A DNA stretch of 64,000 nucleotides from Saccharococcus thermophilus (lineage in GTDB: Bacteria; Bacillota; Bacilli; Bacillales; Anoxybacillaceae): the NCBI RefSeq assembly GCF_011761475.1, contig NZ_JAASRS010000001.1, positions 1,302,001 to 1,366,000 on the forward strand, read 5' to 3'. The translations under genes and the position numbers were made by a program. The notes below the pieces were generated by a model. It saw nothing but the letters and a program-made list of their open reading frames with translations, had not been told where the DNA came from and did no database searches. This document shows positions 43,186 through 50,645 of the stretch, in pieces. Position 1 is the stretch's first letter; every line of letters starts with the position of its first letter.

Positions 43186-43782
43186 ATGAAGTTTTTTGTG
43201 AAAAACTTTGTGAACGGCGTTATTACGATTGTTCCGATTATTTTAGCGGTGTATGTATGCTATAAAGTGTTCGCCTTTTTGGATGGGCTGCTTGGCAAGT
43301 ATGTGCGTCCTTACTTGCAAGACGATTACATACCAGGGATCGGCATTTTATGTACGGTCATTCTTATCACCGTCTGCGGCTGGCTGTCGACGCAATATAT
43401 TAGCGGCCGAATTATTCGTCTTCTCGACCGGTTGCTTGAAAGCCTTCCGTTCATTAAAACCGTTTATTCCGTCATTAAAGATACCGTTTCCTCGTTTGTT
43501 GGCGAAAAACGTTCCTTTTCTAAAGTGGTGCTTGTCACCTTGCCGAACACGGAACTAAAATGCATCGGCTTTATTACATCCGAGGAAATCGAAAGCTGGC
43601 TTGATCCGCTCAAAGACCACGTTGCCGTCTACGTTCCGCAGACGTTTCAAGTGGCAGGCATGACTTTTTTAGTCCCAAAAGAACAAGTGGAAGTCATTGA
43701 CATGAAGCCGGAGGAAGCGATGAAGTTTGTGCTTTCCGGCGGAATGGCATCGTCCAAAAAGAAAAGGCTGCCCGAAGCTTAG
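43186..43782 (+). CDS. DUF502 membrane protein
   Basis: A 198-residue protein with two N-terminal membrane helices (FVNGVITIVPIILAVYVCY and IPGIGILCTVILITVCGWL), then a soluble beta-rich domain. IKTVYSVIKDTVSSFVGEKRSFSKVVLV is the DUF502 core. Relatives are conserved in bacteria and plants (LCV-like); the role is unknown. GGAGAGGGGG precedes the ATG. A terminator follows. Confidence 0.87.
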   Translation: MKFFVKNFVNGVITIVPIILAVYVCYKVFAFLDGLLGKYVRPYLQDDYIPGIGILCTVILITVCGWLSTQYISGRIIRLLDRLLESLPFIKTVYSVIKDTVSSFVGEKRSFSKVVLVTLPNTELKCIGFITSEEIESWLDPLKDHVAVYVPQTFQVAGMTFLVPKEQVEVIDMKPEEAMKFVLSGGMASSKKKRLPEA

Positions 43783-43796
43783 GAGGCAGCCTTGTT
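43763..43796 (+). terminator. Hairpin between converging genes
   Basis: AAGGCTGCC / GGCAGCCTT arms overlapping the end of the DUF502 gene, with a weak T tail (TTGTTCGT). Confidence 0.65.
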
Positions 43797-43801
43797 CGTC
43801 G

Positions 43802-44746
43802 TTAAAAATATCGTTTTTTCCAAAATATCCATGCAGTCACTCCTGAAAAAATCGCTGAAATTCCTAGTGTCATTAAATAAGCATATGGTTTATCTTGATA
43901 CGGAATCGGTACGTTCATTCCGTAAAAACTGAACACTATCGTTGGAAATGAAAGGACAATGGTGATCGCCGTCAAAAATTTCATGGCAATATTTAAGTTA
44001 TTAGAGATGACAGAAGCAAAGGCATCCATCATTCCGCTTAAAATACTACTATAAACCTCCGTCATTTCAATCGCCTGTTTATTTTCGATAATGACATCCT
44101 GGAGCAAATCTTGGTCGTCTTCATACATGCGCAAATAGTTCAGGCGCAGCAGCCGCTCCATGACAATATTGTTCGCCTTCAGCGAAGTCGTGAAATAGAC
44201 TAAACTTTTTTCCATGCTGAGGAGTGAAAACAATTCTTTATTTTTCATCGACTGATGCAATTTTTTCTCAATTTCGGTCGTTCTGCGGTTAATTTGTTTT
44301 AAATAACGCAAATAATAAGTGGAAATCACATATAGCATTTGCAAAGCAAAGCGTGTCTTCATAAACGTGTAAAAGTTTTTGATTTTGTTTTTGGAAAACT
44401 CTTCAAAAATAGGGTTTTCCTGCAAGCAGACGGTGATGAAGCACGTATTTGTAATAATCATGCCAATCGGAATCGTTTCGTATATTGGACCTTCTACTTC
44501 ATCATTGGTGGCAATCGGAATATCGACGATAATCAATACGTGGTTGTCTTCTTTTTCGACGCGCGACCGCTCCTCGTCGTCCAATGCGTCTTTGATCGAA
44601 TCAATCGGAATATCGAGATGGTTAGCAATGTAGCGGATTTCTTCTTCCGTCGGCGCTACCAAATTAATCCAGCAACCAGTTTTAATTTCATCGATTTCTT
44701 TCATTTTTCCGTTTGCATCGGATAAATACATTTTCATCATACGCAT
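43802..44746 (-). CDS. CorA-family divalent-cation transporter
   Basis: A 314-residue CorA-type channel, the second in the window. It has an acidic N-domain, a long helix (about 175-235) and two C-terminal membrane helices with the selectivity motif YGMNVP after IVLSFPTIVFSFYGMN. The order and the tail FWKKRYF fit the YfjQ-like branch. AAGGAGG lies four bases before ATG 44746; ATG 44740 is possible. The leader upstream holds a large inverted repeat. Confidence 0.88.
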   Translation of the reverse strand: MRMMKMYLSDANGKMKEIDEIKTGCWINLVAPTEEEIRYIANHLDIPIDSIKDALDDEERSRVEKEDNHVLIIVDIPIATNDEVEGPIYETIPIGMIITNTCFITVCLQENPIFEEFSKNKIKNFYTFMKTRFALQMLYVISTYYLRYLKQINRRTTEIEKKLHQSMKNKELFSLLSMEKSLVYFTTSLKANNIVMERLLRLNYLRMYEDDQDLLQDVIIENKQAIEMTEVYSSILSGMMDAFASVISNNLNIAMKFLTAITIVLSFPTIVFSFYGMNVPIPYQDKPYAYLMTLGISAIFSGVTAWIFWKKRYF

Positions 44747-44801
44747 CCTTCCTCCTTTTCACCGCGAGGAAGTTTGCGCTTCTCCTTTTCCGATCGGAGC
44801 T

Positions 44802-44910
44802 CGTTTTCGTACGATGAGTAGCTGCGACGATCGAAAAAGAAGAAGACAAAGCTCCCCGCTATATTCCGGCTCTGGTTCGCTCGAACTTCGACTACTCATA
44901 TACGAAAACG
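44802..44910 (-). promoter_or_regulatory. Inverted-repeat leader of corA, possible RNA switch or repeat element
   Basis: CGTTTTCGTA-CG-ATGAGTAG (44802-44821) and CTACTCAT-A-TACGAAAACG (44892-44910) can form an 18-bp stem enclosing about 70 bases with further short pairings (GGAGC/GCTCC). It lies between the CorA gene and the next minus-strand gene. It does not show the M-box consensus, so a magnesium switch is not claimed. It could be a regulatory leader or a small mobile repeat. Confidence 0.45.
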
Positions 44911-44982
44911 TCACTCCTTTCAAAAAAAGTACTCCTCGATTAATAATAACGTTGAATGACGTATTTGTATAGTAGTTTGCCA

Positions 44983-45010
44983 AAGAAAAAAGCAGCCTAC
45001 TGGCTACTTT
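44983..45010 (-). terminator. Terminator of the 45-residue gene
   Basis: AGTAGCC / GGCTGCT hairpin then TTTTTTC on the minus strand. Confidence 0.7.
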
Positions 45011-45146
45011 ATTCACTGGCTGGCGTGGTGTTAAAAAAATCGCGCTCCTTTTTTTCTTTTTTGGCATGATCGGATTGTTTTTTCGTTTTCTTTCCCATTA
45101 ACCCATCCGATTCATAGCTTAAAGGAAATGGACGTTTTCTCTCCAT
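45009..45146 (-). CDS. Small basic protein, unknown function
   Basis: A 45-residue lysine-rich protein, MERKRPFPLSYESDGLMGKK then a charged tail ending NTTPASE. GAGGAGGGAG precedes ATG 45146; the longer frame to 45191 has no site. No family is recognised. Confidence 0.6.
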   Translation of the reverse strand: MERKRPFPLSYESDGLMGKKTKKQSDHAKKEKKERDFFNTTPASE

Positions 45147-45287
45147 TTTTTCTCCCTCCTCATTTTGTTTTCTCTCTTTACTTTTTGTCAACGAGAGGAA
45201 ATTTAATCAAAAATGTCACGAGATGTTCATGAAACTTTTTACATAAGGACATCGTTTGCTTATAATATTCATTGAGGAGGAGAAATA

Positions 45288-45575
45288 ATGAACATTATCA
45301 TCACACCAAAGGCATTGGATTGGTTTAAAAAAGAACTGGATTTACAAGCAGGAGATGCTATCCGCTTCTTTGCCCGCTACGGGGGATGCAGCACCGTGCA
45401 AAAAGGATTTTCTCTCGGCATGGCAAAAGAAGATCCGATAGAGCCGGTTGCACAAACAACGGTGGATGGAATTACTTTTTTTGTAGAAGATCAGGATATA
45501 TGGTATTTTGATGATCACAACTTAACCGTTGATATAAACGAAGAAGCAGATGAACCAATGTTTATGATCGAATAA
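45288..45575 (+). CDS. yneR: HesB-like protein YneR
   Basis: A 95-residue protein of the HesB/YneR group with RFFARYGGCSTVQKGFSLGM. It keeps one cysteine of the HesB/IscA type but not the C-terminal Cys-x-Cys pair, as usual for YneR. A role in iron-sulphur delivery is therefore doubtful. The ATG at 45288 follows GAGGAGG. It lies next to the yneQ-yneP block as in B. subtilis. Confidence 0.85.
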   Translation: MNIIITPKALDWFKKELDLQAGDAIRFFARYGGCSTVQKGFSLGMAKEDPIEPVAQTTVDGITFFVEDQDIWYFDDHNLTVDINEEADEPMFMIE

Positions 45576-45580
45576 ATAGC

Positions 45581-45619
45581 AAAAAAGCTAGCGTTTTTGC
45601 CCAAAACGCTAGCTTTTTT
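45581..45619. terminator. Bidirectional terminator
   Basis: AAAAAAGCTAGCGTTTT / AAAACGCTAGCTTTTTT between yneR and the thioesterase gene. It overlaps the thioesterase stop. Confidence 0.9.
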
Positions 45620-46013
45620 TGATGACAGCGATCGTACAGCGGGAAACACAGACAAGCCGCTCTTGTTCGTCGACGATTTTTATATCCCATACCATCGTTG
45701 TTTTGCCGCGGTGCAGAACCGTCCCCGTCGCGGTGACCGTGCCGCTTCGGACCGCCCGGACGTGATTGGCGTTGATTTCCAAGCCAACGACGCTTTCTTT
45801 TTCCGGATCGACGAGCGCATAGGCGCCGAGGCTCGCCACCGTTTCCGCCAGCGCTACGGAAGCCCCGCCGTGAAGCAATCCGGAAGGCTGATGGGTGCGA
45901 TGGTCGACCGGCATTGTCGCAACGATGCGCCCTTCGCCAATTTCGATGATTTCAATCCCTAATGCTTCGAGCAACGTCCCTTTTCCGATCTCTTTTAAAT
46001 TCGCCAAATCCAT
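45609..46013 (-). CDS. PaaI/YuxO-type hot-dog thioesterase
   Basis: A 134-residue hot-dog acyl-CoA thioesterase. The active site is HQPSGLLHGGASVALAETVAS, where the glutamate after ALA is the likely catalytic acid. It is similar to MenI/YuxO, which cleaves 1,4-dihydroxy-2-naphthoyl-CoA in menaquinone synthesis, but other aryl-CoA substrates are possible. GGAGGGAAAGAAAG precedes ATG 46013. It is in line with yneQ and yneP. Confidence 0.82.
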   Translation of the reverse strand: MDLANLKEIGKGTLLEALGIEIIEIGEGRIVATMPVDHRTHQPSGLLHGGASVALAETVASLGAYALVDPEKESVVGLEINANHVRAVRSGTVTATGTVLHRGKTTMVWDIKIVDEQERLVCVSRCTIAVIKKS

Positions 46014-46038
46014 CTTTCTTTCCCTCCCCCCTTATCTA

Positions 46039-46338
46039 CTATAAATGAAACCGCAGTAAATGATCGGTCAGTCCTTCTTGTTGCAAAATTTTTTTCTGTG
46101 TTTCCCCAAGCAGATCGAAATGGGAAAACTCGCTACGGTGATGGATCCATTCTTTTCGCAATCCGTACTTTTTCCCCCAGGCTGCCAGTTTTTCAATGTC
46201 GGCACAGCCCACTTTCGTCACCGTCGTATACTCGGGAAAACGCTCGTCATACCAATAATGCGTCAAAAAAGCAATTTCTCCTCTTTTTACTTTCGCCTTC
46301 CATTCCATCAATTCCTGCCTGCGAATGCCAAATGCCAT
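46039..46338 (-). CDS. yneQ: YneQ-like conserved protein
   Basis: A 99-residue basic protein with WKAKVKRGEIAFLTHYWYDE and CADIEKLAAWGKKYGLRKEW, matching B. subtilis YneQ by sequence memory and position. Function unknown. The ATG at 46338 follows AAAGGGGAATACATACG. It lies 15 bases after yneP. Confidence 0.82.
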   Translation of the reverse strand: MAFGIRRQELMEWKAKVKRGEIAFLTHYWYDERFPEYTTVTKVGCADIEKLAAWGKKYGLRKEWIHHRSEFSHFDLLGETQKKILQQEGLTDHLLRFHL

Positions 46339-46353
46339 CGTATGTATTCCCCT

Positions 46354-46770
46354 TTACTTTTTCGCCCGTTCATAAGCTTCATGCCAATCTGGAAAATATT
46401 TACGGATGACAATCGGGCGAAAGGTGTCGCGCTTAACGCAAACATGCTGCGATTTTCCCGTTACCGCTATTTCCCCATCTGGCGCCAAAATTTCATATCC
46501 ATAGGTGACACGGATGCCATCATAGGCGTCAATCCAAGTGCGAACGGTCGCTGTCTCCCCGTAATGAAGCGGTTTTTTGTAGGAAACTTGCAGATCGACA
46601 ACTGGAGAAATAATCCCTTTCTTTTCCATATCCGCATAATGAAATCCTAACTGTTTAATGAGCTCCGTTCGGCCTACTTCCATCCAGACGAGGTAATTGG
46701 CATGATACACGACTCCCATTTGATCCGTTTCTGCATAGCGAACTTCAATTTGTTTTTCAGCTATTTTCAT
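46354..46770 (-). CDS. yneP: YbgC/FadM-type acyl-CoA thioesterase YneP
   Basis: A 138-residue hot-dog thioesterase. The 4HBT-type active site is YAETDQMGVVYHANYLVWME, with the catalytic aspartate in TDQMG and the YHANY motif. It hydrolyses short or medium acyl-CoA. The start is ATG 46770 after CGGAGGGAGAAAC. It is third in the sspN-tlp-yneP-yneQ run of B. subtilis. Confidence 0.87.
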   Translation of the reverse strand: MKIAEKQIEVRYAETDQMGVVYHANYLVWMEVGRTELIKQLGFHYADMEKKGIISPVVDLQVSYKKPLHYGETATVRTWIDAYDGIRVTYGYEILAPDGEIAVTGKSQHVCVKRDTFRPIVIRKYFPDWHEAYERAKK

Positions 46771-46840
46771 GTTTCTCCCTCCGTTTACCATCCTCCACAT
46801 GCATACAACTATATCTTACCATATTCTTCGTTTTGCTCGA

Positions 46841-46882
46841 TAAAAAACGGAGTCACCCAGCCATAAAGGGTAACTCCGCACC
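46841..46882 (-). terminator. Terminator of sspN-tlp
   Basis: CGGAGTTACCC / GGGTGACTCCG hairpin with six T on the minus strand, after tlp. Confidence 0.88.
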
Positions 46883-46890
46883 GCCGATGA

Positions 46891-47121
46891 TTATTGGTAG
46901 CCGTTTTCACGTGCCGCTGCTTCGTCTTTAATTTCGGCACGCATTGCCGCAATCGCTTCTTCGCGGCGTTTATTTTTTTCGCGAATTTTTTCCCGCTCTT
47001 CCGGGGAAGCAAATTGCATTGTTTCTTCTGCCTCTTCGATATTTTCAATCGTGTTTTGTACCATATCTTGCAGTTTTTCTACATTGTCACTGCGGTCATC
47101 CGGATTCGGACGATGAGTCAT
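46891..47121 (-). CDS. tlp: Small acid-soluble spore protein Tlp
   Basis: A 76-residue helical, charged protein. RPNPDDRSDNVEKLQDMVQN and TIENIEEAEETMQF are nearly the same as B. subtilis Tlp, a minor spore-core protein made in the forespore. The ATG at 47121 follows GAAGGAGGAAGCG. It pairs with sspN just upstream. Forespore sigma-G control is known for the family; no promoter motif was verified here. Confidence 0.93.
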   Translation of the reverse strand: MTHRPNPDDRSDNVEKLQDMVQNTIENIEEAEETMQFASPEEREKIREKNKRREEAIAAMRAEIKDEAAARENGYQ

Positions 47122-47169
47122 CACGCTTCCTCCTTCGTGCTTTTCGTTTTGTTGCATGTTTATGAACAA

Positions 47170-47313
47170 TTACTCGCCTTTCGTTTGAATCACTTGTGCA
47201 TGCTGACCAGATTGATCTTGCATTTGTTTCCCTTTATTTCCTCCAGCAGCACGAGGCTGTGTACCTAGATGGTTCGGATTGTAATGTTTCGGGTTTGCTT
47301 TCGGATTGCTCAT
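47170..47313 (-). CDS. sspN: Small acid-soluble spore protein N
   Basis: A 47-residue spore peptide, [20 protein letters not shown] then [20 protein letters not shown] and TKGE. NHLGTQP and the C-terminal QVIQTKGE are diagnostic of SspN. GGAGGCGAGG precedes the ATG at 47313. It is followed by tlp, the conserved B. subtilis order. Confidence 0.93.
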   Translation of the reverse strand: MSNPKANPKHYNPNHLGTQPRAAGGNKGKQMQDQSGQHAQVIQTKGE

Positions 47314-47368
47314 GAACCTCGCCTCCTCACCATCTAGTCTGTCCGCGCGGATGACCGCTATGCATGGC

Positions 47369-47500
47369 TTATTCTGCTTTTTTTAACATGCGTTCTTCCA
47401 ATTTTTTTTCGATTTTCTCCATTGCTTCGCGGTCATTTAATAATTGACGTTTATTTTCCATCAATAGTTCTTGAAACGTCATTTTGCGGGTTCTTCTCAT
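47369..47500 (-). CDS. FbpB-like small basic protein
   Basis: A 43-residue basic coiled peptide, [20 protein letters not shown] and an [16 protein letters not shown] tail. This resembles the Fur-regulated basic proteins FbpA/B/C, which act with the FsrA small RNA in iron sparing. GGGGAGGG lies before ATG 47500. A Fur box was not clearly seen upstream, so iron control is only suggested by the family. Confidence 0.72.
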   Translation of the reverse strand: MRRTRKMTFQELLMENKRQLLNDREAMEKIEKKLEERMLKKAE

Positions 47501-47604
47501 TTTTTAACCCTCCCCTCACTTCATATTTTAATTTTATTCATTCCCAAAAAAGATAAAAATTATTACAACTTTTCGAAAAATAACAGCTCGATTTTTCTTT
47601 TCAA

Positions 47605-47637
47605 GTAAAAAAGCACCTTTCCAGCGAAAGATGCTTT
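47605..47637 (-). terminator. Terminator of yneN
   Basis: AAGCATCTTTC / GGAAAGGTGCTT hairpin then TTTTAC on the minus strand. Confidence 0.82.
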
Positions 47638-48152
47638 TATTGACGAAGCGACGCAGTGATTTCCACCATCTGTTTATACGTCATCGGACCGATCACTTTT
47701 TTTCGGATTACCCCATGACGATCAATAATGTACGATGTTGGAATCGTTTGAATATGATATTTATTTAATACTTTTTGCTTTTTGTCCAACACAACCGGAA
47801 ACGTTAATCGGTGGTCGTCGATGAAGGATTTGGCATTTTCCACCGTATCTTGCGATGTTAAATGAACGGAAAGCAGACCCACTTCGGAATGGTAATCTTT
47901 ATAGAAATTTTCCATATCAGGTATTTCTTTTTTACACGGTGGGCACCATGTTGTCCAAAAATTCACAATGACCGGTTTGCCGCGGAAATCAGATAAATGT
48001 ACCGTTTTGCCGGCCAATGTCTGCAAGGCAAAATCAGGAGCAACGTCCCCGACCGATAGGCCGACTTTTTTTGTTTTTTCTGCCGCGAGCGCATTCCAAA
48101 TGCCGTACCCAGTAACCGCCAGCAGCAAAACAATGGCAACGAATTTCCTCAT
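47637..48152 (-). CDS. yneN: Thioredoxin-like protein YneN (TlpA/ResA type)
   Basis: A 171-residue membrane-anchored thiol-disulphide oxidoreductase. The N-terminal signal anchor (FVAIVLLLAVTGYGIW) is uncleaved. It is followed by a TlpA-like thioredoxin domain with the active site NFWTTWCPPCKKEIPD and cis-proline TIPTSYII. It acts outside the membrane, likely reducing cysteines of exported proteins. GGAGGGG precedes the ATG. It heads the yne spore-protein block. Confidence 0.9.
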   Translation of the reverse strand: MRKFVAIVLLLAVTGYGIWNALAAEKTKKVGLSVGDVAPDFALQTLAGKTVHLSDFRGKPVIVNFWTTWCPPCKKEIPDMENFYKDYHSEVGLLSVHLTSQDTVENAKSFIDDHRLTFPVVLDKKQKVLNKYHIQTIPTSYIIDRHGVIRKKVIGPMTYKQMVEITASLRQ

Positions 48153-48338
48153 GTATGTCCCCTCCTGTAAGCATAGTTAAAACGGAAGTTCAGCCGCTTT
48201 TCCATCAAAACAGGTCATTCTTTTTATGCGATATGTATATCTTCCCATCCAAAACGTTTGTCCGGTTTAGAACGGGGCGTAGCCAAAATCATAGTCACTA
48301 CCGTTTTTATTAAAGCATAAAACAGGCTTGAAAAAAAG

Positions 48339-48366
48339 CAAAAAGGGGGCCTAATCAGACGCCCCT
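48339..48366 (-). terminator. Terminator of the SASP-like gene
   Basis: GGGGC / GCCCC hairpin followed by CTTTTTGCTTTTTTT on the minus strand. Confidence 0.75.
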
Positions 48367-48372
48367 TTCCGG

Positions 48373-48525
48373 TCAGCGGATATTTTTATGTTCGTTTTTC
48401 ATTTTTTTCGTTTCTACTTCGGCATAGGAAGCAAATTCGCTATTCCATTCTTGATTGAATCCGTTTTTTTGTTTGGCATTATTGTTTCGCTGTGCATTGG
48501 CGTTGCCAAGTTTTGTGCGGCCCAT
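48373..48525 (-). CDS. Small basic protein, gamma-SASP-like
   Basis: A 50-residue asparagine/lysine-rich protein, MGRTKLGNANAQRNNNAKQK then NGFNQEWNSEFASYAEV. The NAQ...QKN...EFAS pattern recalls one repeat of gamma-type small acid-soluble spore protein, but the likeness is short. AAAGGAGG lies before the ATG at 48525. It may be a minor spore protein. Confidence 0.6.
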   Translation of the reverse strand: MGRTKLGNANAQRNNNAKQKNGFNQEWNSEFASYAEVETKKMKNEHKNIR

Positions 48526-48588
48526 GCGCAATTCCTCCTTTAACCGGGGTACATCTATAGTATCGGCTGGCATCCAAAAAATATGCCG

Positions 48589-49425
48589 CTATTTTTCTCC
48601 GGTTGCAATCGGATGGTCTGGATACGAAATCCAGTCGCTCCAGCTGCCGGCATATAAGCGGACGTTGGTGTACCCCGCTTCTTTCAAGGCGAGCACGTTG
48701 GGGCATGCCGTCACACCAGAGCCACAGTATACGATAATGGGGGCATCTTTACGGATCGAAGCAAAACGCTGTGCTTGTTGTTCCGGACTTTTCCAATATC
48801 CGTCCTCCGTCACCCCATCTTTCCAAAATATATGAACCGCTCCCGGAATGTGGCCGGCAACGCGGTCGATCGGCTCTTCGATTCCCGCGTAGCGCTTCCA
48901 CTCCCGTGAATCGATCAAAACGGCTGATCCTTCGCGGACGGCGCGCCGTACATCATCAACCGTCGCCAACCATGACGGCTGCAAGCGCGGCTGAAACGAA
49001 CGAGGAGATACCGTTGGAATTTCGTCAGTAACAGGATACCCATTTTCCTTCCATTTTGTATAGCCCCCATCAAGAACATAAACGCGTTCATGCCCGAGAT
49101 AGCGAAGCAACCACCAGCACCGCGCCGCCATCGCCCCATTCTGATCGTCGTAAGCAACGACCGTCACCGTTTCATCAATTCCAGCCGCACCTAATTTTTC
49201 CGCCACTTCTTCCACAGGCGGAAGCGGATGGCGGCCCCCATGTTTGGAAATCGGCGCCGACAAGTCTTTTTCTAAGTCGAAATAGAGAGCGCCAGAAATA
49301 TGGTCTTCAATATATTCCGCCAATCCGCGCTTTGGATCGTTTAAATGAAAGCGGCAGTCAATGATGCGGACATCTTCCTTATTGAGCCGCTCCGCCAGCC
49401 ATGCTTGTGAAACAATATGCTCCAT
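48589..49425 (-). CDS. Thiosulfate/3-mercaptopyruvate sulfurtransferase (double rhodanese)
   Basis: A 278-residue tandem rhodanese. The inactive N-domain has IIDCRFHLNDP. The catalytic C-domain carries the persulphide cysteine in IVYCGSGVTACPN (about 236-248), where CGSGVTA is the mercaptopyruvate-sulfurtransferase type. It moves sulphur to cyanide or thiols. The ATG at 49425 follows GGGGGAGCGAA. Confidence 0.9.
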   Translation of the reverse strand: MEHIVSQAWLAERLNKEDVRIIDCRFHLNDPKRGLAEYIEDHISGALYFDLEKDLSAPISKHGGRHPLPPVEEVAEKLGAAGIDETVTVVAYDDQNGAMAARCWWLLRYLGHERVYVLDGGYTKWKENGYPVTDEIPTVSPRSFQPRLQPSWLATVDDVRRAVREGSAVLIDSREWKRYAGIEEPIDRVAGHIPGAVHIFWKDGVTEDGYWKSPEQQAQRFASIRKDAPIIVYCGSGVTACPNVLALKEAGYTNVRLYAGSWSDWISYPDHPIATGEK

Positions 49426-49436
49426 TTCGCTCCCCC

Positions 49437-49700
49437 TTACTTTGTAATGCGCTCCACATATTCCTTGACCATTTCTGCCGTTACGTATTTTCGTGTCGGC
49501 ACTACCCCTTGTTTTGCCAGTTCATTCATCTTTTTGGTCACCGCGTTAATGTTTTCAACCGTAAACGGCTTCCCGTTTTGGCAAAGCATCACGGCTTCCT
49601 CAATATAACGTTCCCGTTCTTGTTCGAGCTCGGCAAACTGCTTCAGGATGGAATGCTGTTTTTGCAAGTGGGCGGTAATCGCTTGGTGAACTTCACTCAT
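49437..49700 (-). CDS. ypbS: DUF2533 protein YpbS
   Basis: An 87-residue helical protein, SEVHQAITAHLQKQHSILKQ onward with IEEAVMLCQNGKPFTVENIN, matching the DUF2533/YpbS family. Function unknown. Its start overlaps the preceding zinc-type gene by eight bases, so translation is coupled. It is the last gene of the dynA-nucleotidyltransferase run. Confidence 0.82.
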   Translation of the reverse strand: MSEVHQAITAHLQKQHSILKQFAELEQERERYIEEAVMLCQNGKPFTVENINAVTKKMNELAKQGVVPTRKYVTAEMVKEYVERITK

Positions 49701-49884
49701 GATGATCTTCCTTTCGCATTTCTTTTTCCATTAACTTTTGCACATTCGGTTTTGGCGTCCAACAGTTGAATTGGTAATGCGGTTTTGTTTCATAGCCAAG
49801 TCGCTGGCAATACGTATAAAGCCCTTTTTCTGTCTTTTGTATTCCATAGTGAATGCAGGTGGCGCATGCATGAAACCGATTCAT
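49693..49884 (-). CDS. Small cysteine-rich (zinc-type) protein
   Basis: A 63-residue protein, MNRFHACATCIHYGIQKTEK with a second cysteine in YTYCQRLG and a third in FNCWTPKP. The CxxC...C...C arrangement suggests one zinc site. GGGGAGATAGG precedes the ATG at 49884. It lies 14 bases after the nucleotidyltransferase gene and overlaps ypbS. Family name not known to me. Confidence 0.72.
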   Translation of the reverse strand: MNRFHACATCIHYGIQKTEKGLYTYCQRLGYETKPHYQFNCWTPKPNVQKLMEKEMRKEDHHE

Positions 49885-49898
49885 CCTATCTCCCCTTT

Positions 49899-50645
49899 TT
49901 ATATACCTAACAACGTCCATGCCAATTCATCAAGGATGCGGACATCGAGCGGTTCGCCCGCCGGCAGCGTTTCCATGGCCGACGTATCCACGTCAAGGAG
50001 AGCTGCTACTGTTTCCGGCACAAACAGGCGAACATCCATCTGTTCTCCTTGTTTGGCCAGCTTCAGCCGCTCTACAAGCCCGGATAGCGACGCGTCCCCG
50101 TCTACTAATTCTGTAAGCGGAAGCGGCGGCAGCATCTTGCGGCGCACGATCCAGCGAAACATAAGCGCGCCGCGCAGCGCCTGTATATACGTTTTTATAT
50201 ATGCTTTTGTCTCCATTTCTTTTTTTGTGAGGGCACGAATATTTTTTATTGCCAGCGCATGGTAATGATGAGCTAAAACCCTTAACGAGTAATGTTTACT
50301 AATTATCTCCTTCATTTTTGTATAAAAGAAATCGTCCTTCGCGTAAACGATCGGGGTCGAGAACCACTCATACAACGATGGATTGGATTTACGCAGCAGC
50401 TCCAACGCTTTAAAAATATCCCAGCTGTGCCACTCATACGGCGGGGCGGAATGGCTCCACGCCAAAGATGGTTTGGCAACCGATACATACGCGCGAACCG
50501 GTTTCATCGTAATCAGCCGGATGTCATAATCGCTCGATGACGTCTCCATTCCATAGGAACGGCTCCCTGCCTCGCACGCATATAATATGCGGACCGCTTG
50601 CTGTTTTGCGATCGCCATCAATTCGCGCTCGATAACCTCGTTCAT
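49899..50645 (-). CDS. Predicted nucleotidyltransferase (COG3541/YcgL type)
   Basis: A 248-residue protein of the DNA polymerase beta nucleotidyltransferase superfamily. The active site is CEAGSRSYGMETSSSDYDIR (GS plus DxD metal ligands in SDYDIR), followed by a helical C-half. The YcgL family is predicted to nucleotidylate a target, which is not known. ATG 50645 overlaps the dynA stop as ATGA and has GGAGGAACGGGG upstream, so dynA and this gene are translationally coupled. Confidence 0.85.
   Translation of the reverse strand: MNEVIERELMAIAKQQAVRILYACEAGSRSYGMETSSSDYDIRLITMKPVRAYVSVAKPSLAWSHSAPPYEWHSWDIFKALELLRKSNPSLYEWFSTPIVYAKDDFFYTKMKEIISKHYSLRVLAHHYHALAIKNIRALTKKEMETKAYIKTYIQALRGALMFRWIVRRKMLPPLPLTELVDGDASLSGLVERLKLAKQGEQMDVRLFVPETVAALLDVDTSAMETLPAGEPLDVRILDELAWTLLGI

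Noticed and set aside
44759-44930. M-box magnesium riboswitch before corA
   Set aside because: The location fits, but the conserved M-box segments (such as GGTGAGGC-type loops) are not found.
44759-45067. Minus-strand frame of 102 codons across the corA leader
   Set aside because: It runs through the inverted repeat, has low-complexity Ser/Glu/Pro content and overlaps a better small gene.
47500-47640. Fur box upstream of the FbpB-like gene
   Set aside because: The region is AT-rich but no convincing GATAATGATTATC-type repeat could be placed.
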